Assembly: GCF_000699445.3 (NCBI RefSeq)
Contig: NC_067198.1
Span: 7,686,801-7,750,800, forward strand
Reading direction: 5' to 3'
Length of the DNA stretch: 64,000 nt
Source: Schistosoma haematobium
Lineage: Eukaryota > Platyhelminthes > Trematoda > Strigeidida > Schistosomatidae
This document shows, one piece after another, positions 42,401-55,900 of the stretch. Below the pieces are notes generated by a model. The model had not been told where the DNA came from. It ran no database searches and was given only the letters and a program-made list of their open reading frames with translations. The first letter of the stretch is position 1. Every line of letters begins with the position of its first letter. The translations under genes were made by a program, and so were the position numbers.

Positions 42401-45400
42401 GGATGACATTCATTGTAATCCCCTCCTTCTTTGTTTTGAATGATGCTTTGATGATTCTGGATCCGTAAGATTCCCATCCTATAAGTGTTTTACGTGCTTC
42501 TTTGGACAGCATCAGTGCCACTCCCTGAGTATGTGAAGCATTTCCCTCTTCGTGACCAGAGTACAGTAGCATCTCTCTCGTATATAGCTTTAGTTTTCCA
42601 GCTTGGGTCCAATGGTTTTCGCTGATTCCGAGCACCACCAACTTGTATCTCCTCATTTCCTTTGCTATTTGACTGGTCTTCTCGTTCTACCGCATTGTCG
42701 GGACGTTCCATGTACCTATAAAAATTGTTGCTCTGGTTGTTAGAAGGGGCATCGGTCTCGTGGCTTCCGAAGGAACTTGGTTTTCACCATGAGGCGTCAT
42801 AGTTCTTCTAAATGAAGATCTTCTAACTCCCAGGGCAGAGTTTAAATGGTTTGAATTACTTTTTCTGGTTAGTGTTTTTTAGCGAGTTAGTTTTCTACGG
42901 GGTGGGGTCACTAACCCCATGCCCAACCCTCCTCCTTTACCCGGGCTTGGGACCGGCAGTAACTCTAGAAGATCTACTATTGGAGTTAGCTGACGACATT
43001 GATATCACAATTAAGTTGATCTGCATATTTAGTTAAATAAACACTTATTATATTTAATTCAATAAATGTGTACAGTACACTTACTTTTTAAACGTCGGAT
43101 ATAAATTGAGTACGCAATCACAATCAATGTTCGTTTGTTTTATGAATCAAGAACAATGTAAGTATACCTTGAAGTATTTTGGCTTTATTGAATAAAGCCA
43201 TAAATAATAATAATAAAGTATTTTGGAATAAAAGAGGGATGGAATGAAGTTCACACGACTAGTCATTTTACGAACTTATATACGATATAGTGCTCATAGA
43301 ATATTTTATGCAAAGTTATAAAAAAAAGTTGACAATATAAGATTATCTACGTAGTTTACATCACAAATCGATTTCAGTTAAATAACCACTGAAAATCAAA
43401 AGATATTGGAAAGTTGTTGTATCCTAGTAGGGGATTCAGCAGTGCGCTTTTACGATCTCACTGGCGGATTGGACTCAGGATTATTAGGTTTCACAGTGAG
43501 CACTTAAACTTCAGACCAGTGAGCCGGAACACAACAGTTTACATGTTGAAATTCGATCGACTTGCAGTATTGCGCAACCATCTATTGCCATTAGCGAGTA
43601 ACTGTCTCATACCCTATATGGCTAAATTCCACTGATTACGGCTTCTCACTAATCTTCACAAACTCTCGTTAGTAATGATAAGAATAGACTTAGCATGCGT
43701 TAATACTGAGATTTCAATACATGATAATTTTCAGTTTAGTTTATGCTTGAAAGGAACTCTTATGTTTACGTCCTCGATATGAATACTATGTCATGTCTTT
43801 TAGTGATTTAACTTTCGGTAATGTCCCACTTAACAAATTTTCAAGTCATTAATTTTTTTGAAAGTCTTTTGGCGACAGCTGATTCATCTAAGTTTTCAGT
43901 AGTGGGAAACACGTACAAGTGAGGGATATAAACTCTGATTTCTTGAATTATTTCTCGTCTACTTCTATATCCTATTGAAGTTGACATTTAAATTATTTAC
44001 ATGAAACGGTGTTTGTATGGGATAATTATATAATATTTTGAGAGGTTATTTATAATTTGATTACTTTGAACTAAACATTATGTTATGTTACACAAGTAAG
44101 TGATGTAGTAATTCCTCAATATTTCCTTCATTATTAAATCTCTTTCAACACGTACCTGATGTGTACTGGATTTATGACGAGACTTATCAAGCTCTGATTA
44201 ATGTAAATTGCATTCTGTTATCTTATTATATTGTGCTTCAAAACTACAGGATGAAAAACGTGTAAAAAGACTAGTATGATGTACTAAACAGTTGCCTTAT
44301 CCTAGTTCGAGACTTTACAGAAATACACCATCGACATTGAAAGTAAACATTAATATCTTATGGCGAACCAATTAGGTCTAAGACAGTGGCTCATGGATTT
44401 TCACGTGGCGATTCAAAACGCAACGACATATGGCTTTTATCTAATAAAGGGCTAGGTGAGAAATACTTAATGCCTATCAATATTTAGTGAATAAGAGGCT
44501 TAATGGTGATGAACATGCCAATGTCAAAGTCATTTTGAAAGTCACTGTAGTTCTTCGGTAAATGTCTCCATAAAACTATCGAACATAATTTCGTTTTCGA
44601 CTGATTCCATTCCTTTCTTTCCGTTTACATGCATGCACATCCATTCATTTACTCCACTATTTTTCTGTTAACTTTCAGTTCTCATCGAAAATTTAATAAA
44701 GAAAGCGAAAATTATTTTACCATGGAAGGTATTAGATGTGTACATGAAAATAAATTACCATGTGTTTAATTTGGAAACAGCTAATGAACACATGATACTT
44801 CATAAAGATGAAGATGATCAAGTGAACGTGGAGACAACATTAGTGGACGAGGAGGAGGGAGAATATAAAATAATAAATAGAGGAGAAACTGTAATGGAAG
44901 ACAAAGAGGAACAACAACGATTCAATGCGTCAATATCATTAAATGATGAGTTTATTTCGATGGAAAATGAACTTCTCTCATTACAATTAAATGATTCATT
45001 TTGTGTAAATAATACAAATTGTTTATCACAGAAACCATTTCAGAGAAAACTTATCATTCGAAGTACACTATCGTCCAACAATGTTAATGATGAATCTGGA
45101 AATATTCCAGATATTAAAAATTTTAATGGTTCTTCTTCAATAATACTCACTGATCAGACAATAGAAACAACAAAAGCGCTACAATCCAGCGAATCAATCA
45201 CACCACTATTATCATCCAGATTTGAGACATCAGTTGGTGTCAGTGAAATCGGTATAGATGACAATAAATCATTAATACCGATAGAAAATACAAAATCTGT
45301 GGACAACAAACCCATAATAAATGAAGTAAATATATCAGTGGGTTTTGAAAATACTACTATTGCTACCACTACTACTACTGTTACTACTTCAGCCACTTCA

Positions 45401-48400
45401 GTATTATTAACAAGTCCTGATGGCATAATTAGTCAAACTACATTAGACACGGTAAAAGATGAAGTGAATGTAAACAATGATGGTGTGGAATCGGATCAAA
45501 TAATCTCTGAACAAAATAATGAATTAAGAAATTTCCTTGCAAAAATACAGAGTATCAATTCTAGTAAGTAATTATGCTGTAGGTTATAATAAAATAATAA
45601 TCATAATATTGATTCATAAGTAGTATTTATCACGGAGTCCAGATGTTTAAGTGGATTACGCGACGGCGTTTGAAGCGAACGGCACTGGTTTTGGATACTG
45701 GCGTGAACGTCAATTTTGGGATGCAGGTACATCCAGATGACTAGTCTCAAATAGGACTAAATGTTCGTCCTAGGTTCCATTGCTATGCACCATCAATCTC
45801 TACTTCTAGTCCATAAAATATTTTCTGAACTTATCACTTCTTCAAGCATTCATTCTGACACAACAATATGGGTACATTGCAAGCGGAAATTCTGCTCTAT
45901 ATGCTTCGATTTGAACAATTGGTATTTTACAGCGGACAAAAGATCATATGCATATGCCAGCTGCGCTTAATTGTCATAAGTGATTATGATTGAGTGATAA
46001 CTTACCAATCTAAATTCATAGTCAGATGCCGTCTTACTTAATTACTAACTAACTGACTAAACTATCTACTTATCTACTTACCTTCTTACCTACTTAATTA
46101 CTCCTCAGTTGTGCACTGGCTACAATTCAGAGGAACATAAGCATAGAAGTCAGTGGCTTAAAACTGAGCATTTGAATTAATATTTGATAAATGAGTAATT
46201 AGGTTATCAGTAGTATGCTGTTATGTTGCAAGCAAAAGAAACGTTTTGTGTATGTTGTTACAAAAATGATACTGCAATTGTTAAACCAAGAACTTTTGGA
46301 ATTGGTTTTACAACAAAGTGAAATCATTAGTTCCGTAAAAAATGTTTTTTTTCTAATAGTAAATGAAAAAAATCCGTAATCCATTAGTCTGCAACCAATT
46401 TAGTCCTTACTGTTAAAAGTAATCTGTATGATTGCGTGCATTACTTTGATATAGATGCATTAGTTCGGATTTCCAGGACACTTCGAGTACGTAACCACGG
46501 GTTTTTGTTTGAGAGGTTATAATATTACTCATAGGCTTCCAAAACCCCGATAGATAGAATGAAGTACAAATATGCAACTTGTTATATCCGAATGAAGATT
46601 AAATCACGAGTAACTTCTGAGACATATTAATGAACTATTATTATTTATATATTCTTATCCCGACCGTTGTTGCTACCTTGACGTGGTGGTCGGGCTTGTC
46701 TATCGTGATGAAGCAACCGAGCTATACTGGCTGGAACAACTGTTCCTCAAGGTCCTACCATGTCAGACAGGTCGGTTGAAGAGCGGTAAGACTAAAAGCA
46801 ACAAACCCAAGGTCCGAAGGCGAAGTCGTACTGCTGACTGTACAGAGGTGTGACAGCAGTAAGGTGTTTCCCTCGGACAACTAGCATAACAGCGATGCTG
46901 CCTTCCCACAAGGAGGGGTGGGGTTAGAAAAGGTCGACGCTAAAAATGCGCACCTCACCCTCCACAAAAAGGTCGTGTGTGACCGGCCTCAAGCAGTTGC
47001 CCCTTAGGCACTGCGGTCACGCTCTCAGGTCACTGAGACCGCCTCTAATCCAATTTCCTTTTCAGGTACCTCCAGAAGAACCCTTCCACGGTGTGGGCAA
47101 CCGGGAAGTGATAACCGCCCTCATACCTCTAACAGCACCCAAGACCACTGTATTCATAATCAACCTTCCTCTTCAATTCCTATTATTCCTCCTACATCGA
47201 CTTTCAACCCTAAACTTCCTCCTTCGGCTTCCTCCTCAAGTGTCACCATAGCCAACAATTCTAGTGCTCAAAACTCTGTCCCAGGTCTACTGAAACCTCG
47301 CTCCAAACTACACATTGGAGCTTTCAACGTACGCACTCTATGTCAAATCGGTCAGCAGGCTTTCTTGGCTAAAACCCTAGAGTCTCTTTCCATTGATGTA
47401 TGCTGTGTCTCCGAAACACGCATACAGGATTCCAGTGTGGTCATTCACTTGACCTCACCTCGGCAAAACGGAGAGCCAACGAGATACACCCTACGTGTAT
47501 CTGGTGACCCGATGGCCAGTTCTCGTGGACTGGCAGGTGTAGGCATAGCACCAAGCATGAAGGCGGAACAAGCACTGCTAGAGTGGATCCCCGTCAACAG
47601 TCGCTTATGTGCTGTTCGGCTAAACGGCTCCGTAAAAACTCGGAAGGATAGGGACACACGTCGTTGCCTTTTCGTCGTTTCTGCCTACGCTCCCACTGAC
47701 TGCAGCTCAGATGATGTGAAAGATGAATTTTACAGAAAGCTGTCCGAACTTCTTCAGAAAGCTAAACGCTCAGACATAGTACTCGTAGGGGTGACTTTAA
47801 TGCTCATATAGGTAGCTTAAACCAAACAGAAAGGCATTTAGGTGGATATTTTAGCATTCCGGCACAGCGAACAGATAATGGTGACCGTCTGCTGCAACTG
47901 TGCTCAGACAATCGCTTATTTTTAGCAAACACAAATTTTAAGCATGAGGAGAGACATCGTCTAACGTGGCGACCGCCTGCACCAAACCAGCGATGGACTC
48001 AAATAGACCATATTGCCATCAGTCATCGTTGGAGAGGGTCGGTACAAGATTGTCGCTCATTCTGGAGTACCTGCTTGGACTCCGACCACGCCCTAATACG
48101 GGCACGCATCTGCTTGCGCCTCACTGGACGCAAAAAAGCCACAGTAAAAAGACCCATTAGAACCTAACTGAGTAGCGAGGAAACCAAAAGTAGGTTCCAG
48201 GAACAACTGAGGTCACGATTAGGTAGTTCTGAAGACGAGGCTGACCCAGATGTTGCTTGGAAAGATATACAAGCAGCTGTGGAAGCAGCAGTGACATCTA
48301 TTAGCAACTTAAACTACAGAGTTTCAAAGAACCAGTGGATTTCTTCAAAGTCTATCACACTGATGGATTCTCGCAAACTCGTCTCATCAGGTTCCGAACA

Positions 48401-51400
48401 TGATAAAGAGCGACAACAAATCAGATCTAGGTTAAGAAAAAGTCTAAGAAACGACCGTGAGCAGTGGTGGGCAACGAAAGCAAAAGAGATGGAAAAGGCG
48501 GCGACTATAGGGAACACAAGACAGCTTTACAGACTAATAAAAGAAACTGGAATTAATAAGTCAAGTGTAAGTGAGATTATATCGGAAAAAGACGATACAC
48601 TCATCTGCTCCCAGTCCAGGCGTTTAGAACGATGGGCGGAACATTCAGAGAACAGTTCAACTGGCCTTCAGCTACTCTACAACTACCCTCCATTCCCAGA
48701 CAGTGTGAATGGAACATTGAAGTAGGTCCCCCAACTCTTGCTGAAGTTCAAAAGGCTATAGTTAATCTAAAACGAGGAAGGGCAGCTGGTCCAGATGGAT
48801 TGGCTCCAGAGGTCTTTAAGGATGGTGGTCCAATTTTAGCGATTAGGTTGACTAATATTTTAGCTAAAATCTGGGAGTTAGACGTTGTTCCATCTGACTG
48901 GTCTCAATCACTTATCGTCCCAACATATAAGAAAGGGTCAAAATCATCCTGTGACAACCACAGAGGGATTAGTCTAACTAATATAATATCTAAAATACTA
49001 GCCTCGATAATTATCAGACGCCTAACTAAGACTCGTGAACTGCAAACACGAGAGAACCAAGCTGGCTTTAGACCTGGTCGTGGCTGCACCGACCACATAT
49101 TCACCATTCGTCAGATTCTAGAACACAGGCATACTTATCGGCGTCCGACAATGGTGGTCTTTCTCGACTTAAAAGCAGCATTTGACTCGGTAGACCGCGA
49201 GATTCTGGGGCAGTGTCTGTCATTGAAAGGCGTACCCCAGAAGTACATAAACCTTGTGAAGGCTCTTTACTCGAACACTACTAGTCGAGTCAGAGCTTAT
49301 GGCGAACTGTCATCTACTTTTGCAACCTCAAGTGGTGTCCGTCAAGGCTGTCCACTTTCCCCATTTTTGTCTAACTTCATCATAGATCTACTGATGGAAA
49401 TAACTTTCTCGTCGACTGAGTTCTCGGGTATTGATCTCCTACCAGGAGGTCCACTTATCGACTTAGGATACGCAGATGACATAGTCCTGTTTGGTGAAGA
49501 CGCTGACAAAATGCAGAGTCTTCTGGTAGCACTGAGCAACAATGCCAGAATGTTTGGAATGCGCTTCTCTCCCTCTAAATGCAAGTTGTTGCTTCAGGAC
49601 TGGTCTGCGTTAACACCTGAACTAAGGATAGGGAGTGAAGTAGTCGAACGCGTTGACAACTTCACTTATCTTGGAAGTCTGATCAGCCCTAATGGGTTGG
49701 TATCGGACGAAATCTCAGCACGGATTCGAAAAGCTCGATTGGCTTTCGCCAACTTGCGCCACCTATGGCGAAGGCGAGATATCCGTCTATCAATAAAAGG
49801 ACGAGTATACTGCGCGGCAGTCCGTTCTGTTTTAATTTACGGCAGTGAAACATGGCCATTAAGATTAGAAGACACTCGTAAGCTACTAGTATTTGACCGC
49901 AGATGCCTTAGAAATATTGCTGGCATCTGCTGGGATCACCGGGTAAGTAATAGTGAGGTTCGACGCATAGTATTAGAGAATGATAGTAAATTAGTTGATG
50001 AGGTTGTCAATCTTCATCGACTGAGATGGTTGGGCTACGTGTTACGTATGCCTGAACACCGATTACCAAAATACACAATGCTGACTAGTGTTGGGGATGG
50101 TTGGAAGAAAATTAAGGGCGGTCAAACCAAAACGTGGCATCAGTGCTTTAAGTCACCAACTTCTAGTCTTAGCCATGTTGGTAGATGCAGACTACTTGGT
50201 TGGGGTCCGCGTGACTATCGTAAGCAATGGTCGGAGACTCTGGGTGACATGGCTCAGAATCGATCACAATGGCGTCGGTGTATACACTCCCTGTCTTCCC
50301 TTAAACTAAGAGATTAAAATCGCTTCATATCTTTCTTTCTACGAACCAATTCTTTCTTCTTGTACTATATCTCTATATGCAATCTTTCTCTTACATATTA
50401 CTACCTTTGACCTAACCACTGCTATGAATCTGGTGTTCATCTTGTTGTGCTGATGCGGTATGGCAACCTGGACCGATGCACATATGTGCCTGGTCCTACG
50501 TTGTAGCTGACTGACTGACTGATATATTCTTATGGTATAACTATTGAATAATTAAATTATACATATTTTTATTCCTCTTATTATAAGCTTCATTCTGACC
50601 TATAATTTATTATTATACGATTTACTGTTCTTAAGCTATGTTCAGTTTATTGACTACTGCCTCCCACGTTCACAGCCACTTTTTGGCTTTATTGTGTACA
50701 AATATTATTTCCTATTTTATGGTGCGTTGCGGTCTGTTTGGTTGATATATAAACCCAGTATGTCTGAAACAAATGATTCGATTCGATTCACATAGTGGGA
50801 GTTGGTATTGGTGTTCTGGACTCAAATGGATGGGCTAGGAAGATATAGGACCAATAAGGACGCTAGACTGCCCATACCGGTCGAACGTCATTGGTTTGGT
50901 ACAGTGCTAAGATTGTATAAGTCGTATTTTGATTGGTGGATAAATCGCGTGATAAAAAGCCGGACATAAAGTCATAACACAACTGACTGGTTGAGAATCA
51001 AGCACGGACCACTAAGCTTTCTCATGCTGACCCAAAAGCCATTAACAAATACACAGTTTAGCTTACTTTTCCTATAAACTCAGGACATATCATGTACGGG
51101 TCAGCATTGCAGTAGATTATTGAGCTGAATGTATTTGGTTTTTTCAGATAACCTCTTAACTCAAAGGACCATTCTACAGTTAGGAAGTATAAGACTTGGA
51201 ACAAAACAGAAAATAACAATCAAGCAACATTGAGTGATTTGATCTCATAGTCTAGATAAGTGCTCATACACCAAAAGGCTTCAGTATATGTATTCCTTGG
51301 TAGCCAGTAAACAATATAAAACACTTGATTGAAGAATTTAATGATCCTTTATAGAAGCAATTGAAGGTTATTCGTTTTGGTCAACCATATACACTTTACC

Positions 51401-52852
51401 CATTCAATTTAATGTTTATTAAATATCAACTAGTAATCAGATCATTTAAATTAAAATTGGTCAGTGAGATTTCATTTTATCAGCGCATGGCTATCACAAT
51501 GACCTTGGCTCGAATTAGTGGGTGACTCGTATAAAAATAACTAATTATTTCTATCGTATGACCTATACTTGAAGTCCGTAGACTATACTTGTTGTGATCG
51601 CTTGCGAGATGAAAACAATACATTGTTCGTTCCCAATATTGCTTTTAGATTCTAGCACATCAACACAATAACACTGAAACGACGATACCTATCTGTATAG
51701 GTCTTAGGTTGTTCGTAAAGTTTTCACAATTGATTAAGTATGTCTTTCCTTGAACTTTTGATGTAATTTAGTTTCCTAGCTTAATGGTTTAATCGTGGAG
51801 CTTTCATAGTTCTTTTAAACAACATTATCAGCACAAACGTCAGGGACTTCCAGTCATTGTTCCCTTTATTTAACGGAAGTGCATCGAATATTGAAGTGCA
51901 GTATTCACTGAAGACTTTCTTTTAATCTCTAAGTTTTATTATATTTGTGCCTTACATTTAGCGTATTGGCTGAACATCTTCATAGCAGACAGTCAAATAT
52001 AACAACAGCCACTTATAGCGAAAACTGTAATGAAAACAATTCTTTAAAATGAAACATTCTCCTACTGACTGAACTGTGAAGTGAACGAAATTATTAGGTA
52101 GAGCATCTATGATGAACGTTGAAAACTTTATGGATAACCCTAGTCCTGTTTGGTGTTTACATTCAAATGCATTTGTATTATTCATATAGTATGTATATGT
52201 GCTCACAATTATATAGTCAGTAAGCCGTCTATAGCAATCAAATGATTTCTCAATTTCATATGACATTTCTTATGAAAACTAATTTAAATCAATTAAAATA
52301 TCTATAATGAAATGATTGTTTTATGTTTTTATCCAGATCAAACGGAATTATTGTCACAAATTCTACTGGAAATTATCATTGCAGAGAGAGATGTCACGGA
52401 ATCAGCTGAATCAATCAAACTTAAAAGTCCGATACTTTCACGAACTATAGCATTAAATACTGGTGTAATATGGACAATACCAATCAAGTTAGTTTACAAC
52501 TAATAATTTAGCTCATTAGTTTTAATTATGTGAACTCACATTGTCGCTAATGAAAGGACGGTAGCATAGTGTCACATGACGTATCATTACCTTAGACAGG
52601 TTGGAAAGACCTAGTCTAATTTTCCACTCAAAGATAACTGGTTCCAATAATTCGGGAATTTTTAATTGAAAATGAATGAGGCCAGAACAATAAGTAAGCT
52701 TGAATAGTACGAATCCATTACATTTCATGGTTTCTTGTCAGCTGCTTACGACCATATATAGATTGGAGCGTAATATTGAGGTATGATATAATGTGCAACA
52801 ATTAACATTAATGATAGAAGGGAACTGGAAAAATAAAATTTATCAACAACCA

Positions 52853-52910
<58 letters not shown>

Positions 52911-55900
52911 GTGACTGAACAGATGTGAAGTCATTTGAATATGGAATTCAAAAACAGGAAAGCGGGTGAGGCTGTGATTAAACGAAGTCCAGAAACAGAA
53001 CAGGACCGATCGTGTGATAATTATGGAAGTTGTGAAGAACTTGCACAAGATTCAGATCATTTGAAAACAGATATAGAGGACCTAGGGCAGTAAGGTAGTG
53101 ATGGTTTATAGTTAGAAATTGATAAGATGGGTTACACATTATAGTTAAACAGGATTTGATGAGTTTACGTAAGTTTACAGAACTAAGTGCACGAAAAAGC
53201 CGATGAACAACGTGATGATTTTGGTGTGAAGTAAAAATAGCAAAATAAGAATTAGTTTGACGAAGACCACATAACAAAATAAATAACTTCAGGTAAAACT
53301 AGTCAAAGCTGTGAATCTACCAAGGTAGTGATAATTGGATTAATGTCTGTTTCTGGATTCGTAAAGCAGGTTTGAGTTTCCCTGTTTCGGCAAATCAGAG
53401 ATACTCTGTGCTTTTTTATTTGCTAATATTTTTGAAGCGTTGTAGAATACCGTTGGTATGTCAGATATAAATTAAATGGCGAGCTTTTGCACTGTTTAAA
53501 GCCGTTGTGCCTCACAGTCTTGAATTCTTTGGAGTGTGCTCGGATATGCGAACACGTACTCTTCTCTCTATTATTTCAATGTATGTGCTTTGGTACGTAC
53601 ACGTAATTTGTACATGCAGTTGCAGGTACTGAGCAAAGACGACCAGTCAATTTTTTTTGAGTGAGCAGTTCATTTGGCATAACGCTGTCAGTCTTGCTGA
53701 TGGATAAACAAACTTCGTTGTGGTATACGTCCTGTAGTTAATTATCCAAGTGATTCCATCTCATTTGAATCGGAGATATAAGAAGTAGATCTTCTTTCCA
53801 TTTGTAGCATGGTTAACACGTACGTTAGTTTCTGCATACTTCTCGATGAATTTCACTGGATATGCATTTCACGTGGGCAAGTTTTAATGATGGAAAGCTC
53901 TTCTTCCAGGCTTTCCTTGAGCGACGTTTACGAGAGCGGCCAAAAGTGGTTCGTGAAATCCCCTTTTCGTAATTTATTGGACTGAGTATGTTATAGTTTA
54001 GATAAATTCCACTCCACTCCTTAACTTATATTGAATTATGATGAGAATTCGTCTATAGTAATTATTAATATAATTTACAAATGAGAATACAAAACACTTA
54101 AAATTTAAAATAACTAAATCACTAACCATTTGATTGATTTTTGTCTAGTTTGAATATGAAGTTAGGTTTCTTCCATTTTTTGTAAATAGCACTAATGAAC
54201 AATTTTATAATGAATTAAAATATTGGCCAAATTCACCTATATTTCAACGTGTATACGATTCACGTGATTTGATATTTTGGGTACGGTTAAGAATGAATGA
54301 AGGTGAGATATATATACCATTATTAAAATAAATTTTTCGTCAGGGTTTTGTGGCAATTGCTAAATTCGATTTAATTCCTACTACGAATTGACCTTAGTTA
54401 ATTGAAAACTAGGAAGTTTCATATGCTTGTTTCATTCTATAATGGAACTCCTCAGTAGTTCCAGTCCTCAACCTGGTTGGTAGAAATGGTTGCTTAATGC
54501 TGCGAATCGAGTTAATTTTGACTTGTAAACTATTAGTTACTGGTTCAGTGGTCTAAAGTCTAAGCGCTCTCTATGAGAGGTAAGGATCTTGGGTGTGACT
54601 CCTCAGTGAAGTCTTGAATGCGCACTGTTGCATCCTGTTTTATGATGAAACGAATGGTTCTTGGTTCTCAATGGTTTTTGACTAAGATTAATCCGTGATG
54701 GAAACCATATAATTTTTTTAATTTTCCTGTTTTTTTCTAATAATTGAACTAAGATTTTTTCAGTCTAGTTATACTGAAATTCTTATGTTTATTTTGAAAA
54801 TGAGATTCATTACAGCCTTACTTTGCGTAATATTACTTTCCGTCAAAATTACTCGTCATAGTTTTTCAACTACGAAGTTGATGACAGTGTAGTGTTCGTG
54901 ATATGTAGTAACACAAAGAAACGTCTGTATAAGTTTTCACGGCCTGGAACAATAAGGTTTTAATCAATGGATCATATTTATGTATGGTGTGTGATAAGAG
55001 ACTCCCCAGTTGTCCCAGTGGAATTCGATGGTTTTCTTGGGGTATCATCTGCAGCGGAGTCAACCAGGAGTTTGATTTAAAGTAACATCTTCAGATTTCA
55101 TCTGTTAGTACCCAATAACCGAATAAGATACATAAGTTATTTTTAACCTCATGATCCTGAAGCTTTTGCGGAACCAAGGTATCCTAACTTCTCTGAATAG
55201 AATCATTGTAACCATCAACCAAGTTGAAGAGCAACTTTTCCATTTTTTTTCTGTTCAATTTTTCATGGGAGGTAATTAGTAGGACGTTTCTAACAGAAGC
55301 TGTAAACGCGTTATCAAAAGAGGGTTAATCGAGAAAGAGAGGGACAAAGAGAATTCTCTCTGTACTTATCTATCAAGCAACAAATCACATATTTCGTGTT
55401 TTTTATACTTAGAATGAGATTTCGCCAACGATTGTTGATTATTATAATTTCTGTTAGTGTTTTTTCTAAACGATTGTGGGTATATTTTAAAATAATTTGT
55501 CATGGAGAACTACAAAATACCAGAGAGCGCTGTATACCTTTATCGAATTAAAGTGAGTATATTTTATCAGTCCACATTTGTAAGCTTTTGAATCTATAGA
55601 CTTCAGTGGTTCTTCAGCCCTTGGCATTTCAAAATTTAAAACTTGTCTTCGAAATTACACTTATTGTTATGAAATAACTTACACTGGATCTTGACTGATA
55701 GAGTTCAGTTTTGTCGAAGAACGGAATAGCAGCCACCATTGAGAGCACTAACTTATTGTTGTGTTACATCCTGAATGAGTTGAATTTGAGTCCTTAGATC
55801 ATTTCAACTCAGTAACAACTTGAACTAAGCAATTGCCTCAAAAACGGAAGGTTCTGGATTCGATTCATCGGGCGGTCGTTAGTATGTACTGCTGGAGATC

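Larger units (their letters stand above)
46659..50521 (+). mobile_element. RTE-clade non-LTR retrotransposon, family B copy B2 (near full length)
   Basis: 3,863 bp from CCCGACCGTTGTTGCTACC to CTGACTGACTG, flanked by the 12-bp duplication ATATATTCTTAT (46647-46658 and 50522-50533). It has a GC-rich 5' region (46659-47140), endonuclease (about 47290-48165), linker (48279-48640), reverse transcriptase and C-terminal domain (48632-50317) and a 3' untranslated region with the CTGA tail. It is inserted within a solo LTR. It is disabled by two single-base losses (near 47788 and 48645) and a stop (TAA at about 48163). The closest published schistosome families would be the SR2/SR3/Perere-3 RTE group, by memory only. 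Confidence 0.92.

Noticed and set aside
45154..45426. 90-codon open frame on the - strand
   Set aside because: Antisense shadow of the long exon; its Val-rich run is just the complement of the Thr repeat.
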